Below, piece by piece: positions 18,203 through 28,350 of a DNA stretch of 64,000 nt. Source of the DNA: an uncultured Bacteroides sp. (GTDB taxonomy: Bacteria; Bacteroidota; Bacteroidia; Bacteroidales; Bacteroidaceae); contig CASEYC010000076.1 in the NCBI GenBank assembly GCA_949292025.1, positions 1 through 64,000 of the forward strand, given 5' to 3'. The notes beneath the pieces were generated by a model. It searched no databases. It was not told the origin of the DNA and was given only the letters and a program-made list of their open reading frames with translations. The position numbers and the translations under genes are program-made. Every line of letters starts with the position of its first letter. Positions within the stretch are counted from its first letter, which is position 1.

Positions 18203-18711
18203 CCCGCGCCATCTTCCCCGGCACGTTCGACCCCTTCACCGTCGGACACGCCTCCATCGTCAGCCGCGCGCTGACGTTCATTGACGAAATTGTCATTGCC
18301 ATCGGCATCAACGAGAACAAGCATACGCACTTCCCGCTGGAGCAACGCCTGCGCATGATCCGCGACTACTACCGCGACAACCCGCGCATCTCGGTGCAGG
18401 CCTACGACTGCCTCACCACCGACTTCGCCCTTCGGGCAGGAGCCAACCTCATCGTCCGCGGCATACGCACGGTGAAGGACTTCGAATACGAGGAAACCAT
18501 CGCCGACATCAACCGCAAACTGACGGGCATCGAGACCATCCTGCTCTTCACCGAGCCGGAACTGACGTGCGTCAGCTCCACCATCGTGCGCGAATTGTTA
18601 AGTTTCAAGAAAGACATCACCCGGTTCCTCCCCGAAGGGATGAAACTGCCCGATACCCCCGCCACAACCCCTTCTGAGGCCGATGCGGGGGCTTCTGAAG
18701 AAGAGGGTTGA
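18199..18711 (+). CDS. coaD: Phosphopantetheine adenylyltransferase
   Basis: About 170 aa from the ATG at 18199 ([17 protein letters not shown]). An ATG at 18184 lies inside the upstream microprotein and is less likely. The nucleotidyltransferase motif is [10 protein letters not shown], the substrate loop is [12 protein letters not shown], and the C-terminal VSSTIVREL matches the ISSTxVR signature. The enzyme adenylates 4'-phosphopantetheine, the penultimate step of CoA synthesis. A 20-residue Ser/Glu-rich C-terminal extension beyond the usual end is partly encoded by GCTTCTGA-like sequence next to the hairpin repeats. Confidence 0.94.
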   Translation: MTRAIFPGTFDPFTVGHASIVSRALTFIDEIVIAIGINENKHTHFPLEQRLRMIRDYYRDNPRISVQAYDCLTTDFALRAGANLIVRGIRTVKDFEYEETIADINRKLTGIETILLFTEPELTCVSSTIVRELLSFKKDITRFLPEGMKLPDTPATTPSEADAGASEEEG

Positions 18712-18796
18712 CACTTCTGATAAGTGTCACTGACACTTCTGATAAGTATCCCCGACACTTCTGATAAGTGTCGGGCACACTTCTGATAGGTGTCAA
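18709..18796. repeat. Four tandem about 22-bp hairpin repeats
   Basis: The unit GACACTTCTGATAAGTGTC occurs four times in tandem, the second and fourth copies with changes. Each unit is itself an inverted repeat (GACACTT and AAGTGTC around CTGAT), so transcript and DNA can form four consecutive short hairpins. The array starts at the coaD stop codon and ends 45 bp before the S41 protease start. Confidence 0.9.
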
Positions 18797-18840
18797 CGCC
18801 CCCCAAGGGAAAGACATAAAACGTAAAACAATATTATCAA

Positions 18841-20481
18841 ATGAAAGAATCAAGCACAAGAAAGACGCTTGCCCTCGCGGCCCTGCTCTGCACCCTTGCC
18901 TTCCAGGCCATGGCCCAGGGCAACATGCCCCTGCGCAAGCTCCAGATGGCCGAATTTGCCATCAGCCGCCTCTACGTGGACACGGTGAACGAGGACAAGC
19001 TGGTGGAGAGCGCCATCATCGAAATGCTGGCCCAGCTGGACCCGCACTCCACGTACAACAACGCCGAAGAGGTCAAGGCCATGAACGAGCCGCTGCAAGG
19101 CAACTTCGAGGGCATCGGCATCCAGTTTCAGATGATAGAAGACACGCTGCTGGTCATCCAGCCCGTCAGCGGAGGCCCCTCGGAGAAGGTGGGCATCCTG
19201 GCCGGCGACCGCATCACGGCCGTCAATGACACCGCCATCGCGGGCGTCAAGATGGGCACGGACGAGATTATGAGCCGCCTGCGCGGGCCGAAGGACTCGA
19301 AGGTGAACCTCACCATCGTGCGCCGCGGTGTCCAAGACCCGCTGCTCTTCACCGTCCGCCGCGACAAGATTCCCATCCACAGCCTCGATGCCGCCTATAT
19401 GATTCAGCCCCAAACCGGCTACATACGCATCAACCGCTTTGCCGCCACCACGGGCGAGGAGTTTGCCCAGGCCCTGGCCAAGCTGCAAGCCCAAAGGATG
19501 CAGGACCTGATACTGGACCTGCAAGGCAACGGCGGCGGTTACCTGAACGCCGCCATCGACCTGGCCAACCAATTCCTGGGACAACGGGAACTGATAGTCT
19601 ACACCGAGGGACGTGCCGAACGCCGCCGCAACTTCCTGGCACAGGGCAACGGCGACCTCCGCACAGGACGCCTCGTGGTATTGGTGGATGAGTATTCGGC
19701 CTCGGCCAGCGAGATTGTCACGGGTGCCATCCAAGACTGGGACCGCGGCGTGGTGGTGGGCCGCCGCACCTTCGGCAAGGGACTGGTGCAACGCCCCATC
19801 GACCTGCCCGACGGCTCGATGATACGCCTCACCGTGGCACGCTACTACACCCCCGCGGGCCGTTGCATCCAAAAGCCATACGAGACCACGGGCGACGGAG
19901 ACGACATGCTGGAGCAGTATCACCGCGACCTGCTGGACCGCTTCAACCACGGCGAACTGATGCACGCGGACAGCATCCACTTCCCCGACTCGCTGAAGTT
20001 CCGCACCCAGCGGCTGAAACGCACCGTCTACGGCGGCGGAGGCATCATGCCCGACTTCTTCGTGCCCATCGACACCACCCTCTACACGGACTACCACCGC
20101 GACCTCGTGGCCAAAGGCGTCATCATCCGCAGCACCACGGGCTACATCGAGCAGCACCGCCAGGAGTTGAAAGACAAGTACAAGGATTTCAAGTCCTTCA
20201 ACAAGAAGTTCGAGATAGACGATGACTTCATGGCTGACGTGCGTGCCCTGGCCGACAAGGAGAAAATCGAGTTCAACGAAGAGGAATATGCCCGTTCCCT
20301 CCCCCTGATAAAGACCCAGCTGAAGGCCCTCATCGCTCGCGACCTGTGGGACATGAGCGAGTACTTCCAGGTGATGAACACCACCGACCGCACCGTGCAG
20401 CAGGCACTGAAGGTGCTGGACGAGGGTGCCTACGAACGGCTGATGACACGTCCTGTGCTCCGGCCGCTTCCGGCGGAATAA
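18841..20481 (+). CDS. S41-family C-terminal processing protease
   Basis: 546 aa with a signal peptide ending near AMAQG. The order is N-terminal helical region, PDZ domain (about 85-165: GIGIQFQMIEDTLLVIQP, GDRITAVNDTAI), then the S41 core. The core includes LDLQGNGGGYLNAAIDLA, the catalytic Ser in DEYSASASEIV (about 285) and the catalytic Lys in GRRTFGKGLVQ (about 311). A C-terminal region follows the catalytic domain. The protein is periplasmic and trims C-termini of exported proteins. Tsp/CtpA type. Confidence 0.92.
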   Translation: MKESSTRKTLALAALLCTLAFQAMAQGNMPLRKLQMAEFAISRLYVDTVNEDKLVESAIIEMLAQLDPHSTYNNAEEVKAMNEPLQGNFEGIGIQFQMIEDTLLVIQPVSGGPSEKVGILAGDRITAVNDTAIAGVKMGTDEIMSRLRGPKDSKVNLTIVRRGVQDPLLFTVRRDKIPIHSLDAAYMIQPQTGYIRINRFAATTGEEFAQALAKLQAQRMQDLILDLQGNGGGYLNAAIDLANQFLGQRELIVYTEGRAERRRNFLAQGNGDLRTGRLVVLVDEYSASASEIVTGAIQDWDRGVVVGRRTFGKGLVQRPIDLPDGSMIRLTVARYYTPAGRCIQKPYETTGDGDDMLEQYHRDLLDRFNHGELMHADSIHFPDSLKFRTQRLKRTVYGGGGIMPDFFVPIDTTLYTDYHRDLVAKGVIIRSTTGYIEQHRQELKDKYKDFKSFNKKFEIDDDFMADVRALADKEKIEFNEEEYARSLPLIKTQLKALIARDLWDMSEYFQVMNTTDRTVQQALKVLDEGAYERLMTRPVLRPLPAE

Positions 20482-20529
20482 CCAGACTTTGCAGATTTAG
20501 TAATCTTATATAAACCAAATATCAACTCA

Positions 20530-20799
20530 ATGAACTATTACGTTACTGTATCTTTCCTCAACCTGTTGTGTTACGTGTTGCTGGGCGCGGCGCGCTTTTG
20601 GGGTCATCCTACCCTGATTCATGTTTCCATGCTGGCCGCCGTGGCTTCGCTGTACTTCACCGTGAAGATGCTCCTCTTCTATCGTAGTCATAAGGACGAT
20701 GCTCCTCAAGGTACGATGTTCCGCATCTGTTTCTCCTTTGTTTGTATCGCTTTTTTCTTCACTTACTACGCGATGGACATGATGGAGACAGCCGGGTAA
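20530..20799 (+). CDS. Small integral membrane protein
   Basis: 89 aa with three hydrophobic segments (about 5-22, 28-50 and 66-83) and a short charged loop YRSHKDDAPQG. No family recognised. It follows the S41 gene by 48 bp on the same strand. Confidence 0.65.
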   Translation: MNYYVTVSFLNLLCYVLLGAARFWGHPTLIHVSMLAAVASLYFTVKMLLFYRSHKDDAPQGTMFRICFSFVCIAFFFTYYAMDMMETAG

Positions 20800-20890
20800 A
20801 AGAGAAAATGCAACCGGAGCAAACAAAAAGAATGTTTCTTTGTTTATAAGGTATGGCTATAAATATGTTTCACTTAAATACGAAAAGAGT

Positions 20891-21358
20891 ATGAAAAAGT
20901 TGTTTTTAACTTTGATGGTATGCCTGCTTACATCAGTCGGCATGCAAGCCCAAGAGGGCAAATGGGGCGTTGGCTTGAATCTGGGTTACGGTACGGATGT
21001 TTTGGGCGGTCAAGGCTTCCTTGGCGGTCGTGTATTGTATGACATTGACGACCGTTTTGATGTGGTGGGTAGTTTCAACCGCTATTTCAAAGAACATGAT
21101 TTGAAGTTTTGGGACATTAACGCCGATTTCCATTGGAATGTCTATCACCATTCCCTCTTCGAGGTCTATCCTCTTGTAGGCATCGGTATACTGCATGGTA
21201 AAAACGGTGACTGGAAAGAAAATTGGTTTGCTGTGAATCTGGGTGGTGGCATCATGTTCAACCTCACCGACCATTGGAAACTGGGCGGTGAGCTGAAAGG
21301 TCAGATTATGAGCGACAGCCAGTTTGTGCCGCAAATCACGGCCATGTATCGTTTCTAA
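20891..21358 (+). CDS. Small outer-membrane beta-barrel protein
   Basis: About 155 aa from the ATG at 20891 (MKKLFLTLMVCLLTSVGM), which gives a clean signal peptide ending AQ. An ATG at 20840 would add 17 unlikely residues. The mature part alternates polar and hydrophobic residues in strands (WGVGLNLGYGTDV, GFLGGRVLYDI, WFAVNLGGGIMFNL) and ends in an aromatic (YRF), as outer-membrane barrels do. It resembles OmpW/opacity-type porin-fold proteins. The function is unknown. Confidence 0.75.
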   Translation: MKKLFLTLMVCLLTSVGMQAQEGKWGVGLNLGYGTDVLGGQGFLGGRVLYDIDDRFDVVGSFNRYFKEHDLKFWDINADFHWNVYHHSLFEVYPLVGIGILHGKNGDWKENWFAVNLGGGIMFNLTDHWKLGGELKGQIMSDSQFVPQITAMYRF

Positions 21359-21449
21359 AAGCATCAAGAAACTTCCCTGACCATACGGTTGCAAGGTGTC
21401 CTCAAGCACTTGCAGCCGTTTTTTCATGTTTGCTTGCTGCATATAAGCG

Positions 21450-21483
21450 ATAAATCCGTACCTTTGCACGGATTTATTTTTTG
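21450..21483 (+). promoter_or_regulatory. Perfect palindrome enclosing a -7 box, with T-run
   Basis: Arms ATAAATCCGT (21450-21459) and ACGGATTTAT (21468-21477) pair over 10 bp, followed by a T-run. The loop plus one arm base contains TACCTTTG (21459-21466), a match to the -7 promoter consensus. The same bases could be a terminator for the upstream barrel gene and the promoter/operator of ychF. Confidence 0.55.
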
Positions 21484-21511
21484 TCAACTTCTAAAAAACA
21501 GATATAAGCTT

Positions 21512-22615
21512 ATGGCACTTAAAGCAGGTATCGTGGGCCTGCCCAACGTGGGCAAATCCACCCTTTTCAACTGCCTGTCCAGCGCGAAGGCACAGGCGGC
21601 AAACTTTCCTTTCTGCACCATTGATGCCCAGATGGGGCAGGTGTCCGTACCCGACGAACGGCTGACCAAGCTGGCCGAATTGGTACATCCGGGGCGCATC
21701 GTCCCCGCCGTGTGTGATATCGTGGATATCGCCGGGCTGGTGAAAGGCGCCAGCAAGGGCGAAGGCTTGGGCAACCAGTTCCTGGGCAACATCCGCGAGT
21801 GTGACGCCATCATCCACGTGCTGCGCTGCTTCGACAACGGCAACATCGTCCACGTCGATGGTTCGGTCAACCCCGTGCGCGACAAGGAAATCATTGACAC
21901 CGAACTTCAACTGAAAGACTTGGAGACGGTGGAGAACCGCATCAAGCGCGTGGAGAAGCAGGCCAAGGTGGGCGGCGACAAGCAGGCCAAGACCGAATAC
22001 GCCCTTCTGCTCCGCTACAAGGAAGCCCTCGAGCAAGGCCGCAGCGCCCGCACCGTCGTGCCTGAAAACGAAGACGAGGAAATTTGTGCCCGGCAAATGT
22101 TCCTCCTGACTACCAAGCCCGTGCTCTACGTCTGCAACGTGGACGACGCCTCCGCCGCCACGGGCAACGCCTACGTGGAGCAGGTGCGTGAGGCTATCAA
22201 GGACGAGGATGCCCAGCTGATGATTATCTCCGCCCAGACCGAGGCCGACATCGCGGAGTTGGAAACCTACGAGGAGAAGCAAATGTTCCTTGAAGACCTG
22301 GGCTTGAAGGAAAGCGGCTGCAACCGTCTCATCAAAGCCATCTACAAGCTGCTGAACCTCGAGACGTTCATCACCGCCGGCGAGATGGAAGTGAAGGCCT
22401 GGACCTACCGCAAAGGTTGGAAGGCCCCGCAATGCGCCGGCGTCATCCACACCGACTTCGAGAAAGGCTTCATCCGCGCCGAGGTCATCAAGTATGACGA
22501 CTATATAAAATATGGTAGTGAGGCCGCCGTGCGCGAAGCCGGCAAGTTGGCCGTGGAAGGCAAGGACTACGTGGTGCAGGACGGCGACATCATGCACTTC
22601 CGGTTCAATGTGTAA
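21512..22615 (+). CDS. ychF: Redox-regulated ATPase YchF (Obg family)
   Basis: 367 aa from the ATG at 21512 (MALKAGIVGLPNVGKST). The longer frame from 21389 runs through the promoter hairpin and is rejected. It has the P-loop GLPNVGKST, switch DIAGLVKGASKGEGLGN, the NVDD region in place of the NKxD G4 motif (the cause of ATP preference) and a C-terminal TGS domain (about 283-366, ending YVVQDGDIMHFRF). Ribosome-associated ATPase. Confidence 0.95.
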   Translation: MALKAGIVGLPNVGKSTLFNCLSSAKAQAANFPFCTIDAQMGQVSVPDERLTKLAELVHPGRIVPAVCDIVDIAGLVKGASKGEGLGNQFLGNIRECDAIIHVLRCFDNGNIVHVDGSVNPVRDKEIIDTELQLKDLETVENRIKRVEKQAKVGGDKQAKTEYALLLRYKEALEQGRSARTVVPENEDEEICARQMFLLTTKPVLYVCNVDDASAATGNAYVEQVREAIKDEDAQLMIISAQTEADIAELETYEEKQMFLEDLGLKESGCNRLIKAIYKLLNLETFITAGEMEVKAWTYRKGWKAPQCAGVIHTDFEKGFIRAEVIKYDDYIKYGSEAAVREAGKLAVEGKDYVVQDGDIMHFRFNV

Positions 22616-22631
22616 AGAAGAGAGGCCTCCT

Positions 22632-23477
22632 ATGGACAATGAAAATGAAATCATACTTTACCAGCCCGACAAAAGCATTTCATTAGAAGTGCGCTTGGAA
22701 GACGAAACCGTGTGGTTGACACAGGCACAAATGGCTGAACTATTTCAAACCACTCCACAGAACATCACCATACATATCCGAAGCATTTATAAGGAAGGAG
22801 AACTGGAGGAGACGGGAACTTGTAAGGAACACTTACAAGTTCGCCAAGAAGGCAAAAGAAGTGTCAAGCGCCAACAGAAGTTTTATAACCTAGACGTTAT
22901 TATATCTGTAGGCTACAGAGTGAAGTCTGTGTATGGAACAAGATTTCGCCAATGGGCCAACAAAGTGCTGAAAGACTACTTGCTTCGAGGCTATGCCATC
23001 AACCGCCGTCTTGAAAAACTAGAAAAGACCGTAGCCGACCATACGGAGAAAATTGATTTCTTTGTCCGCACCTCTCTGCCGCCTGTAGAAGGTATTTTCT
23101 ACGATGGACAGATATTTGATGCTTACGCATTTGCCACCGATTTGATAAAGTCTGCCAAAGAAAGTATTGTCTTGATTGACAATTATGTCGATGAAAGCAC
23201 TTTACTGATGCTCAGCAAAAGAAAGGGAAACGTAAAGGCTACCATTTACACAGGAAAAGCAGATAAGCGCCTATTGCTGGACTTAAAACGGCACAATGAA
23301 GAGTATCCGTCCATTAAATTGGCCGAATACAAACAGGCGCACGACCGTTTCCTGCTCATTGACAAGGAAGTCTATCACATCGGTGCTTCACTGAAGGACT
23401 TGGGGAAGAAATGGTTTGCATTCGCCCGACTGCATTTGGATGCAGAAGAGTTGATTGACAGAATCAATAAGGAATGA
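22632..23477 (+). CDS. RhuM-family protein fused to a phospholipase-D-like domain
   Basis: 281 aa from the ATG at 22632 (MDNENEIILYQPD). The first 190 residues are RhuM-like: VRLEDETVWLTQAQMAELFQ, then FRQWANKVLKDYLLRGYAIN. The C-terminal part (about 195-280) has a single HxRx4D-x6-GAS motif (HDRFLLID, then HIGASLKD), resembling one PLD/Nuc half-site. It may act as a dimeric nuclease, but the motif has Arg where Lys is usual. Base composition is AT-richer than the flanking ychF and ketopantoate reductase genes, suggesting a later insertion. RhuM proteins are linked to pathogenicity islands and some anti-phage loci. The function here is unknown. Confidence 0.82.
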   Translation: MDNENEIILYQPDKSISLEVRLEDETVWLTQAQMAELFQTTPQNITIHIRSIYKEGELEETGTCKEHLQVRQEGKRSVKRQQKFYNLDVIISVGYRVKSVYGTRFRQWANKVLKDYLLRGYAINRRLEKLEKTVADHTEKIDFFVRTSLPPVEGIFYDGQIFDAYAFATDLIKSAKESIVLIDNYVDESTLLMLSKRKGNVKATIYTGKADKRLLLDLKRHNEEYPSIKLAEYKQAHDRFLLIDKEVYHIGASLKDLGKKWFAFARLHLDAEELIDRINKE

Positions 23478-23576
23478 TGTCGTCCTTGTCCCATCATATT
23501 TTCAAAGAAAAACTTTGAGGTCACAAATTGCGACCTCAAACCCAAACAATAATAACCGCTTAAACAAATACGCATT

Positions 23577-24491
23577 ATGAACTACCTAATCGCAGGAACC
23601 GGAGGCGTGGGCGGCTCGATTGCCGCCTTCCTCGCACTGGCGGGCAAGGACGTCACCTGCATCGCCCGTGGCGAACACCTCGCCGCCATCCGTGAGCATG
23701 GATTACAACTGCACAGCGATCTGAAGGGCGAGCATACCCTGCACATCCCTGCCTGCACAGCAGAAGAATACCAAGGAAAGGCAGACGTCATCTTTGTCTG
23801 CGTCAAAGGCTACTCCATCGACTCCATCACCGACCTCATCCGCCGGGCGGCGAAGCCCGAAACGGTGGTCATCCCTATCCTCAACGTCTACGGCACGGGG
23901 CCACGCATCCAGCGGCTGGTGCCCGGCGTGACGGTGCTGGACGGCTGCATCTATATCGTGGGCTTCGTCTCGGGCAAGGGGGAAATCACGCAGATGGGAA
24001 AGATTTTCCGCCTGGTGTACGGCGCACACAAGGGCACGCCCGTATCCCGTGAGACATTGGAAGCCGTGCAACACGACTTGCAGGAAAGCGGCATCAAGGC
24101 CGAAATCTCCGAAGACATAAACCGCGACACCTTCGTTAAGTGGTCGTTCATTTCGGCCATGGCCGTGACGGGTGCTTACTATGGCGTGCCGATGGGCGAG
24201 GTGCAGAAGCCGGGCGAGGTGCGCGACACCTTCACCGGACTGTCCCGCGAGAGTGCCGAACTGGGCCGCCGCCTGGGCATCGACATCCCCGCCGACCTGG
24301 TGGAATACAACCTGAAAGTCATCGACTCGCTGGACCCGCACAGCACCGCCTCCATGCAAAAGGACATGGCCCGCGGCCACGAAAGCGAAGTGCAAGGACT
24401 GCTGTTCGACCTGATAGACGCCGCCGAGGCACATGGGGTGGACATCCCCACTTACCGGATGGTGGCACAGAAATTCATTATCATTAAATAA
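23577..24491 (+). CDS. Ketopantoate reductase family protein
   Basis: 304 aa. The N-terminal dinucleotide-binding motif is [16 protein letters not shown] (about 4-19). [11 protein letters not shown], then a C-terminal helical domain with [13 protein letters not shown] and [11 protein letters not shown], match the ApbA/PanE family. PanE reduces 2-dehydropantoate to pantoate with NADPH. Distant paralogues with other substrates exist, so the exact reaction is inferred. It lies 9 bp before lgt. Confidence 0.85.
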   Translation: MNYLIAGTGGVGGSIAAFLALAGKDVTCIARGEHLAAIREHGLQLHSDLKGEHTLHIPACTAEEYQGKADVIFVCVKGYSIDSITDLIRRAAKPETVVIPILNVYGTGPRIQRLVPGVTVLDGCIYIVGFVSGKGEITQMGKIFRLVYGAHKGTPVSRETLEAVQHDLQESGIKAEISEDINRDTFVKWSFISAMAVTGAYYGVPMGEVQKPGEVRDTFTGLSRESAELGRRLGIDIPADLVEYNLKVIDSLDPHSTASMQKDMARGHESEVQGLLFDLIDAAEAHGVDIPTYRMVAQKFIIIK

Positions 24492-24499
24492 AGACTCGT

Positions 24500-25402
24500 A
24501 TGCTTGACACTCTCCTGACCATTCATTGGAATCCCGACCCGACACTGTTTCATCTTTTCGGGTTCCCCATCCTCTACTACAGCCTGCTGTGGATAGTGGG
24601 CATCGCGTGCTCGTATTTCATCGTGCGCCGCGAATACCGTGACCTGAAAATCGGCGACGACAAGTTCGACCCGCTGTTCTTCTACTGCTTCATCGGCATC
24701 CTCGTGGGTTGCCGCCTGGGGCATTGTCTGTTCTACCAACCGGAGTATTACCTGTCCGGCGTGAAGCCCTTCATCGAGATGTTCGTGCCCATCAAGTTCC
24801 TGCCGGACGGCGATTGGAAATGGACGGGCTACTTGGGATTGGCCAGCCACGGCGGCACATTGGGCCTCATCATTGCCCTTTGGCTCTACTGCCGCAAGAC
24901 GAAGATGCACTTCATGGACGTGCTGGACATCATCGCTGTGGCCACGCCCATTTGCGCCTGCTGCATCCGACTGGCCAACCTGATGAACTCCGAAATCATC
25001 GGCAATCCCACCACGATGCCCTGGGCGTTCGTCTTCGAGCGTGTGGACCCGCTGCCCCGCCATCCGGCACAGTTGTACGAGGCCATCGCCTACTTCATCT
25101 TCTGCCTGGGTATGCTGTATCTCTATCGCCGTGGACTTCAGAAACGCAAGGAGGAAACCATCGGCATGAAGAAAGAAGAGGTAGCCGCCCTGCCTGCCGC
25201 CTTCCCCCACCGCCGCGGCTTCTACTTCGGGTTGTGCCTGACGGAGATATTCATCTTCCGCTTCTTCGTGGAATTCCTGAAAGCGGACCAGGTGGCCTTT
25301 GAGCAAGGCATGACGCTGAATATGGGCCAATGGCTCAGCATCCCGTTCGTGATTATCGGGGTGTATTGCATGTATTTCTACGGGAAGAAACAGAAAGTCT
25401 AA
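24500..25402 (+). CDS. lgt: Prolipoprotein diacylglyceryl transferase
   Basis: 300 aa with about seven membrane segments. The signature [15 protein letters not shown] (around 115) matches the Lgt motif. [12 protein letters not shown] and [12 protein letters not shown] are the conserved substrate-binding regions. It adds diacylglycerol to lipobox Cys residues, such as those of the GH2 protein and the lipoprotein at the window end. Confidence 0.93.
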   Translation: MLDTLLTIHWNPDPTLFHLFGFPILYYSLLWIVGIACSYFIVRREYRDLKIGDDKFDPLFFYCFIGILVGCRLGHCLFYQPEYYLSGVKPFIEMFVPIKFLPDGDWKWTGYLGLASHGGTLGLIIALWLYCRKTKMHFMDVLDIIAVATPICACCIRLANLMNSEIIGNPTTMPWAFVFERVDPLPRHPAQLYEAIAYFIFCLGMLYLYRRGLQKRKEETIGMKKEEVAALPAAFPHRRGFYFGLCLTEIFIFRFFVEFLKADQVAFEQGMTLNMGQWLSIPFVIIGVYCMYFYGKKQKV

Positions 25403-25420
25403 GCGCACCTTATAAGATAA

Positions 25421-25509
25421 AAATATAGGCGCGGATTACGCGGATTTCACGGATTCATAGATTCATAGATTTGTCCGTGTCGTCCACGCAATCTGCGCCT
25501 ATATATTTT
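25421..25509. repeat. REP-like inverted repeat, family C copy 1
   Basis: Between the convergent lgt and mutS genes. ATATAGGCGCGGATTACGCG on the left pairs with ACGCAATCTGCGCCTATAT on the right, and inside lies GGATTTCACGGATTCATAG. It could terminate both transcripts. A related copy is at 28694-28765. Confidence 0.8.
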
Positions 25510-25513
25510 GTTG

Positions 25514-28135
25514 CTACTTCCCTTTCAGAATCCGTTTGATGTCATTCAGCTTATTCAGCGCCTCCAACGGCGTCAAGTTGTTCACATCAAGATTCAGAAG
25601 CTCGTCGCGGATTTGGCAGAGGACGGGGTCGTCCAACTGGAAGAAGCTGAGCTGCATGCCGCCCGCCGATGAGGCTCCTTCGGTGATAGTCTTGCCGCTG
25701 ACGGTGCCCGTCTGGCGGTTCTCTTGTTCCAACTGCTTCAGGATTTCATCGGCACGGCGCACGATGCTCTTGGGCATACCCGCCATTTTGGCCACGTGGA
25801 TGCCGAAGCTGTGCTCACTGCCTCCGCGTTCCAAGCGGCGCAGGAAGATGACCTTGTTGTTCACCTCCTTGACCGCCACGTTGTAGTTCTTGATGCGCTT
25901 GAAGGTCTTCTCCATCTCATTTAACTCGTGGTAGTGTGTGGCGAAAAGGGTGCGGGCACGGGCCTTTGGGTGTTCGTGGATGTACTCCACGATGGCCCAG
26001 GCGATGGAGATGCCGTCGTAGGTGGATGTACCACGACCCAGTTCGTCGAACAGCACCAGGCTGCGGGGTGAGAGATTGTTGAGGATGTTGGCCGCCTCGT
26101 TCATCTCTACCATGAAGGTGGATTCACCCACGGAGATGTTGTCACTGGCACCCACACGGGTGAATATCTTGTCCACCAAGCCGATGTGTGCGCTCTCCGC
26201 GGGGACGAAGCAGCCTATCTGCGCCATCAGCGTGATGAGGGCCGTCTGACGCAGGAGGGCGGACTTACCTGCCATGTTGGGACCGGTAATGATGATGATT
26301 TGCTGGGTATCGGTGTCCAGGCGGACATCGTTGGCGATGTACGGCTCGCCGATGGGCAACTGCTTCTCAATGACGGGGTGACGTCCCTGCCGGATGTCCA
26401 ACACGTCGTCATCGGCAATGACGGGACGGATGTATTTGTTCTCCTGCGCCACGGTGGCGAAGGACAGCAGGCAATCCAGGCGGGCCAGCTGGTTGGCGTC
26501 TATCTGGATGGGCGGAATGAACTCCACGAGCGACTGCACCAGGTCGTTGAACAGCTGCGTTTCCAGCACCAGTATCTTGTCCTCGGCGCCCAGTATCTTC
26601 TCTTCGTATTCCTTCAGCTCCTGCGTGATGTAGCGTTCGGCGTTGGCCAGCGTCTGCTTGCGTATCCATTCGCGGGGCACCTTGTCCTTGTGGGCGTTGC
26701 GTACCTCGATGTAGTAGCCGAAGACATTGTTGTAGCCTATTTTCAGGCTGGGGATGCCCGTTTGCTCGCTCTCGCGCTGCTGGATTTGCAAGAGGTAATC
26801 TTTGCCTGAATAGGCGATGCGGCGCAGCTCATCCAGCTCTTCGCTGAAGCCGTTTTTGATGACGCCGCCCTTGTTGACCAGCAGGGGTGCGTCGTTGTTG
26901 ATTTCGCGTTCGATGCGGTCGCGCACGGATTGGCAGAGGTTCAGTTGCTCGCCGATGCGGTTCAGGCTGGCGTTGTCCGCCTCTTGGCAGGCGGCCTTGA
27001 TAGGCTCGATGGCTTGCAGCGCCACCTTCAACGCCACCAGTTCGCGGGGCGAGACACGACCCACAGCCACCTTGGAGAGAATGCGCTCCAGGTCGCCCAC
27101 CGGATGCAACTGCTCCGCTATCAGTTCCTTGAAGTCGGGATGCTTGAAGAAATACTCCACCACGTCCAGGCGGTCGTTGACGGGGCGCATGTCTTTCAGG
27201 GGGAAGAGCAGCCAACGCTTCAGCAGGCGGGCGCCCATCGGGCTGATGGTCTTGTCTATGACGCCCAGCAGGCTGCTGCCCCCGTCGTTCATTGAGCCCA
27301 TCAGTTCGAGGCTGCGGACGGTGAACTTGTCCAGGCGGACGTACTTCTCTTCCTCGATGCGGGCCAAGGAAGTGATGTGTCCTATCTGCGTGTGCTGCGT
27401 CATGATGAGGTATTGCAGGACGGCACCCGAAGCGATGATGCCGTTCTTCAGGTGCTCCACGCCGAATCCTTTCAGGTTTTTCACCTCGAAGTGCTTCAGC
27501 AGCTTCTCGCGGGCGGTGCTTTCGGTGAAGACCCAGTCATCCAACTCGTAAGTGAAGAACTTGCTGCCGAAGTTGCCTTCGAACATCGGCCGCTTGCCAC
27601 GCTCGAACAGCACTTCCTTGGGCGCGAAGTTGTTCAGCAGCTTGTCCACATAGTCCGTTGTCCCCTCCGAGGTCAGAAACTCCCCTGTCGATATGTCCAG
27701 GAAAGCCACGCCGCATACCCCCTTGCCGAAGTGGACGGCGGCCAGGAAATTGTTTTCCTTGTAATTCAGCACATTGTCGTTGATGGAGACACCCGGGGTC
27801 ACCAGCTCCGTGATGCCGCGTTTCACCAGTTTCTTTGTCAGTTTGGGGTCTTCCAGCTGGTCGCAGATGGCCACGCGCTTGCCCGCCCGTATCAGCTTGG
27901 GCAGGTAGGTATCCAGGGCGTGGTGGGGGAAGCCGGCCATCTCGATGGTCTGCCCCGCCTTGCCGTTGTTCCGCTTGGTCAGGGTGATGCCCAGGATTTC
28001 GGAAGCCACAATGGCATCGGTGGAATAGGTTTCATAGAAGTCCCCGCAGCGGAACAGCATCACGGCGTCCGGGTGCTTGGCCTTGAGGTCGAGAAACTGC
28101 TTCATCATGGGGGTGAGGACAATATCTTTATCCAT
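25514..28135 (-). CDS. mutS: DNA mismatch repair protein MutS
   Basis: About 873 aa from the ATG at 28135 ([16 protein letters not shown]). A frame start at 28246 adds a non-conserved leader. The mismatch-binding domain has [10 protein letters not shown] (the FxE motif). The lever/clamp is in the middle. The ATPase has Walker [14 protein letters not shown], Walker [17 protein letters not shown] and ATHYHEL. It recognises mismatches and recruits MutL. Confidence 0.96.
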   Translation of the reverse strand: MDKDIVLTPMMKQFLDLKAKHPDAVMLFRCGDFYETYSTDAIVASEILGITLTKRNNGKAGQTIEMAGFPHHALDTYLPKLIRAGKRVAICDQLEDPKLTKKLVKRGITELVTPGVSINDNVLNYKENNFLAAVHFGKGVCGVAFLDISTGEFLTSEGTTDYVDKLLNNFAPKEVLFERGKRPMFEGNFGSKFFTYELDDWVFTESTAREKLLKHFEVKNLKGFGVEHLKNGIIASGAVLQYLIMTQHTQIGHITSLARIEEEKYVRLDKFTVRSLELMGSMNDGGSSLLGVIDKTISPMGARLLKRWLLFPLKDMRPVNDRLDVVEYFFKHPDFKELIAEQLHPVGDLERILSKVAVGRVSPRELVALKVALQAIEPIKAACQEADNASLNRIGEQLNLCQSVRDRIEREINNDAPLLVNKGGVIKNGFSEELDELRRIAYSGKDYLLQIQQRESEQTGIPSLKIGYNNVFGYYIEVRNAHKDKVPREWIRKQTLANAERYITQELKEYEEKILGAEDKILVLETQLFNDLVQSLVEFIPPIQIDANQLARLDCLLSFATVAQENKYIRPVIADDDVLDIRQGRHPVIEKQLPIGEPYIANDVRLDTDTQQIIIITGPNMAGKSALLRQTALITLMAQIGCFVPAESAHIGLVDKIFTRVGASDNISVGESTFMVEMNEAANILNNLSPRSLVLFDELGRGTSTYDGISIAWAIVEYIHEHPKARARTLFATHYHELNEMEKTFKRIKNYNVAVKEVNNKVIFLRRLERGGSEHSFGIHVAKMAGMPKSIVRRADEILKQLEQENRQTGTVSGKTITEGASSAGGMQLSFFQLDDPVLCQIRDELLNLDVNNLTPLEALNKLNDIKRILKGK

Positions 28136-28314
28136 AGAAGAAAACGCTTTTTTTAGAATATGCAAAGGTACTCTTTGGTATTTTTGTCTGCAAAGATACG
28201 CCTTTTCCGTGAAAGTTTCTACCCCTGAAGATAAAAGAGGCTCCATGTATGAACCTTAAAAAGCTTTCCAAAAGACTAAAGCATGTTATAAAACACGTCT
28301 TTTTCTTTGGAATA

Positions 28315-28345
28315 TTTGCAAGTCCGCCAAAAAGCCGTACCTTTG
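28315..28345 (+). promoter_or_regulatory. Consensus promoter of a putative small RNA
   Basis: TTTG at 28315-28318, a 19-nt spacer and TACCTTTG at 28338-28345: an exact Bacteroidetes housekeeping promoter. No gene follows, only a 60-nt segment ending in an intrinsic terminator. Confidence 0.75.
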
Positions 28346-28350
28346 CAATG

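Noticed and set aside
18709..18796. Possible CRISPR array
   Set aside because: The units are contiguous with no unique spacers, and no cas genes are nearby. It is a tandem palindromic repeat.
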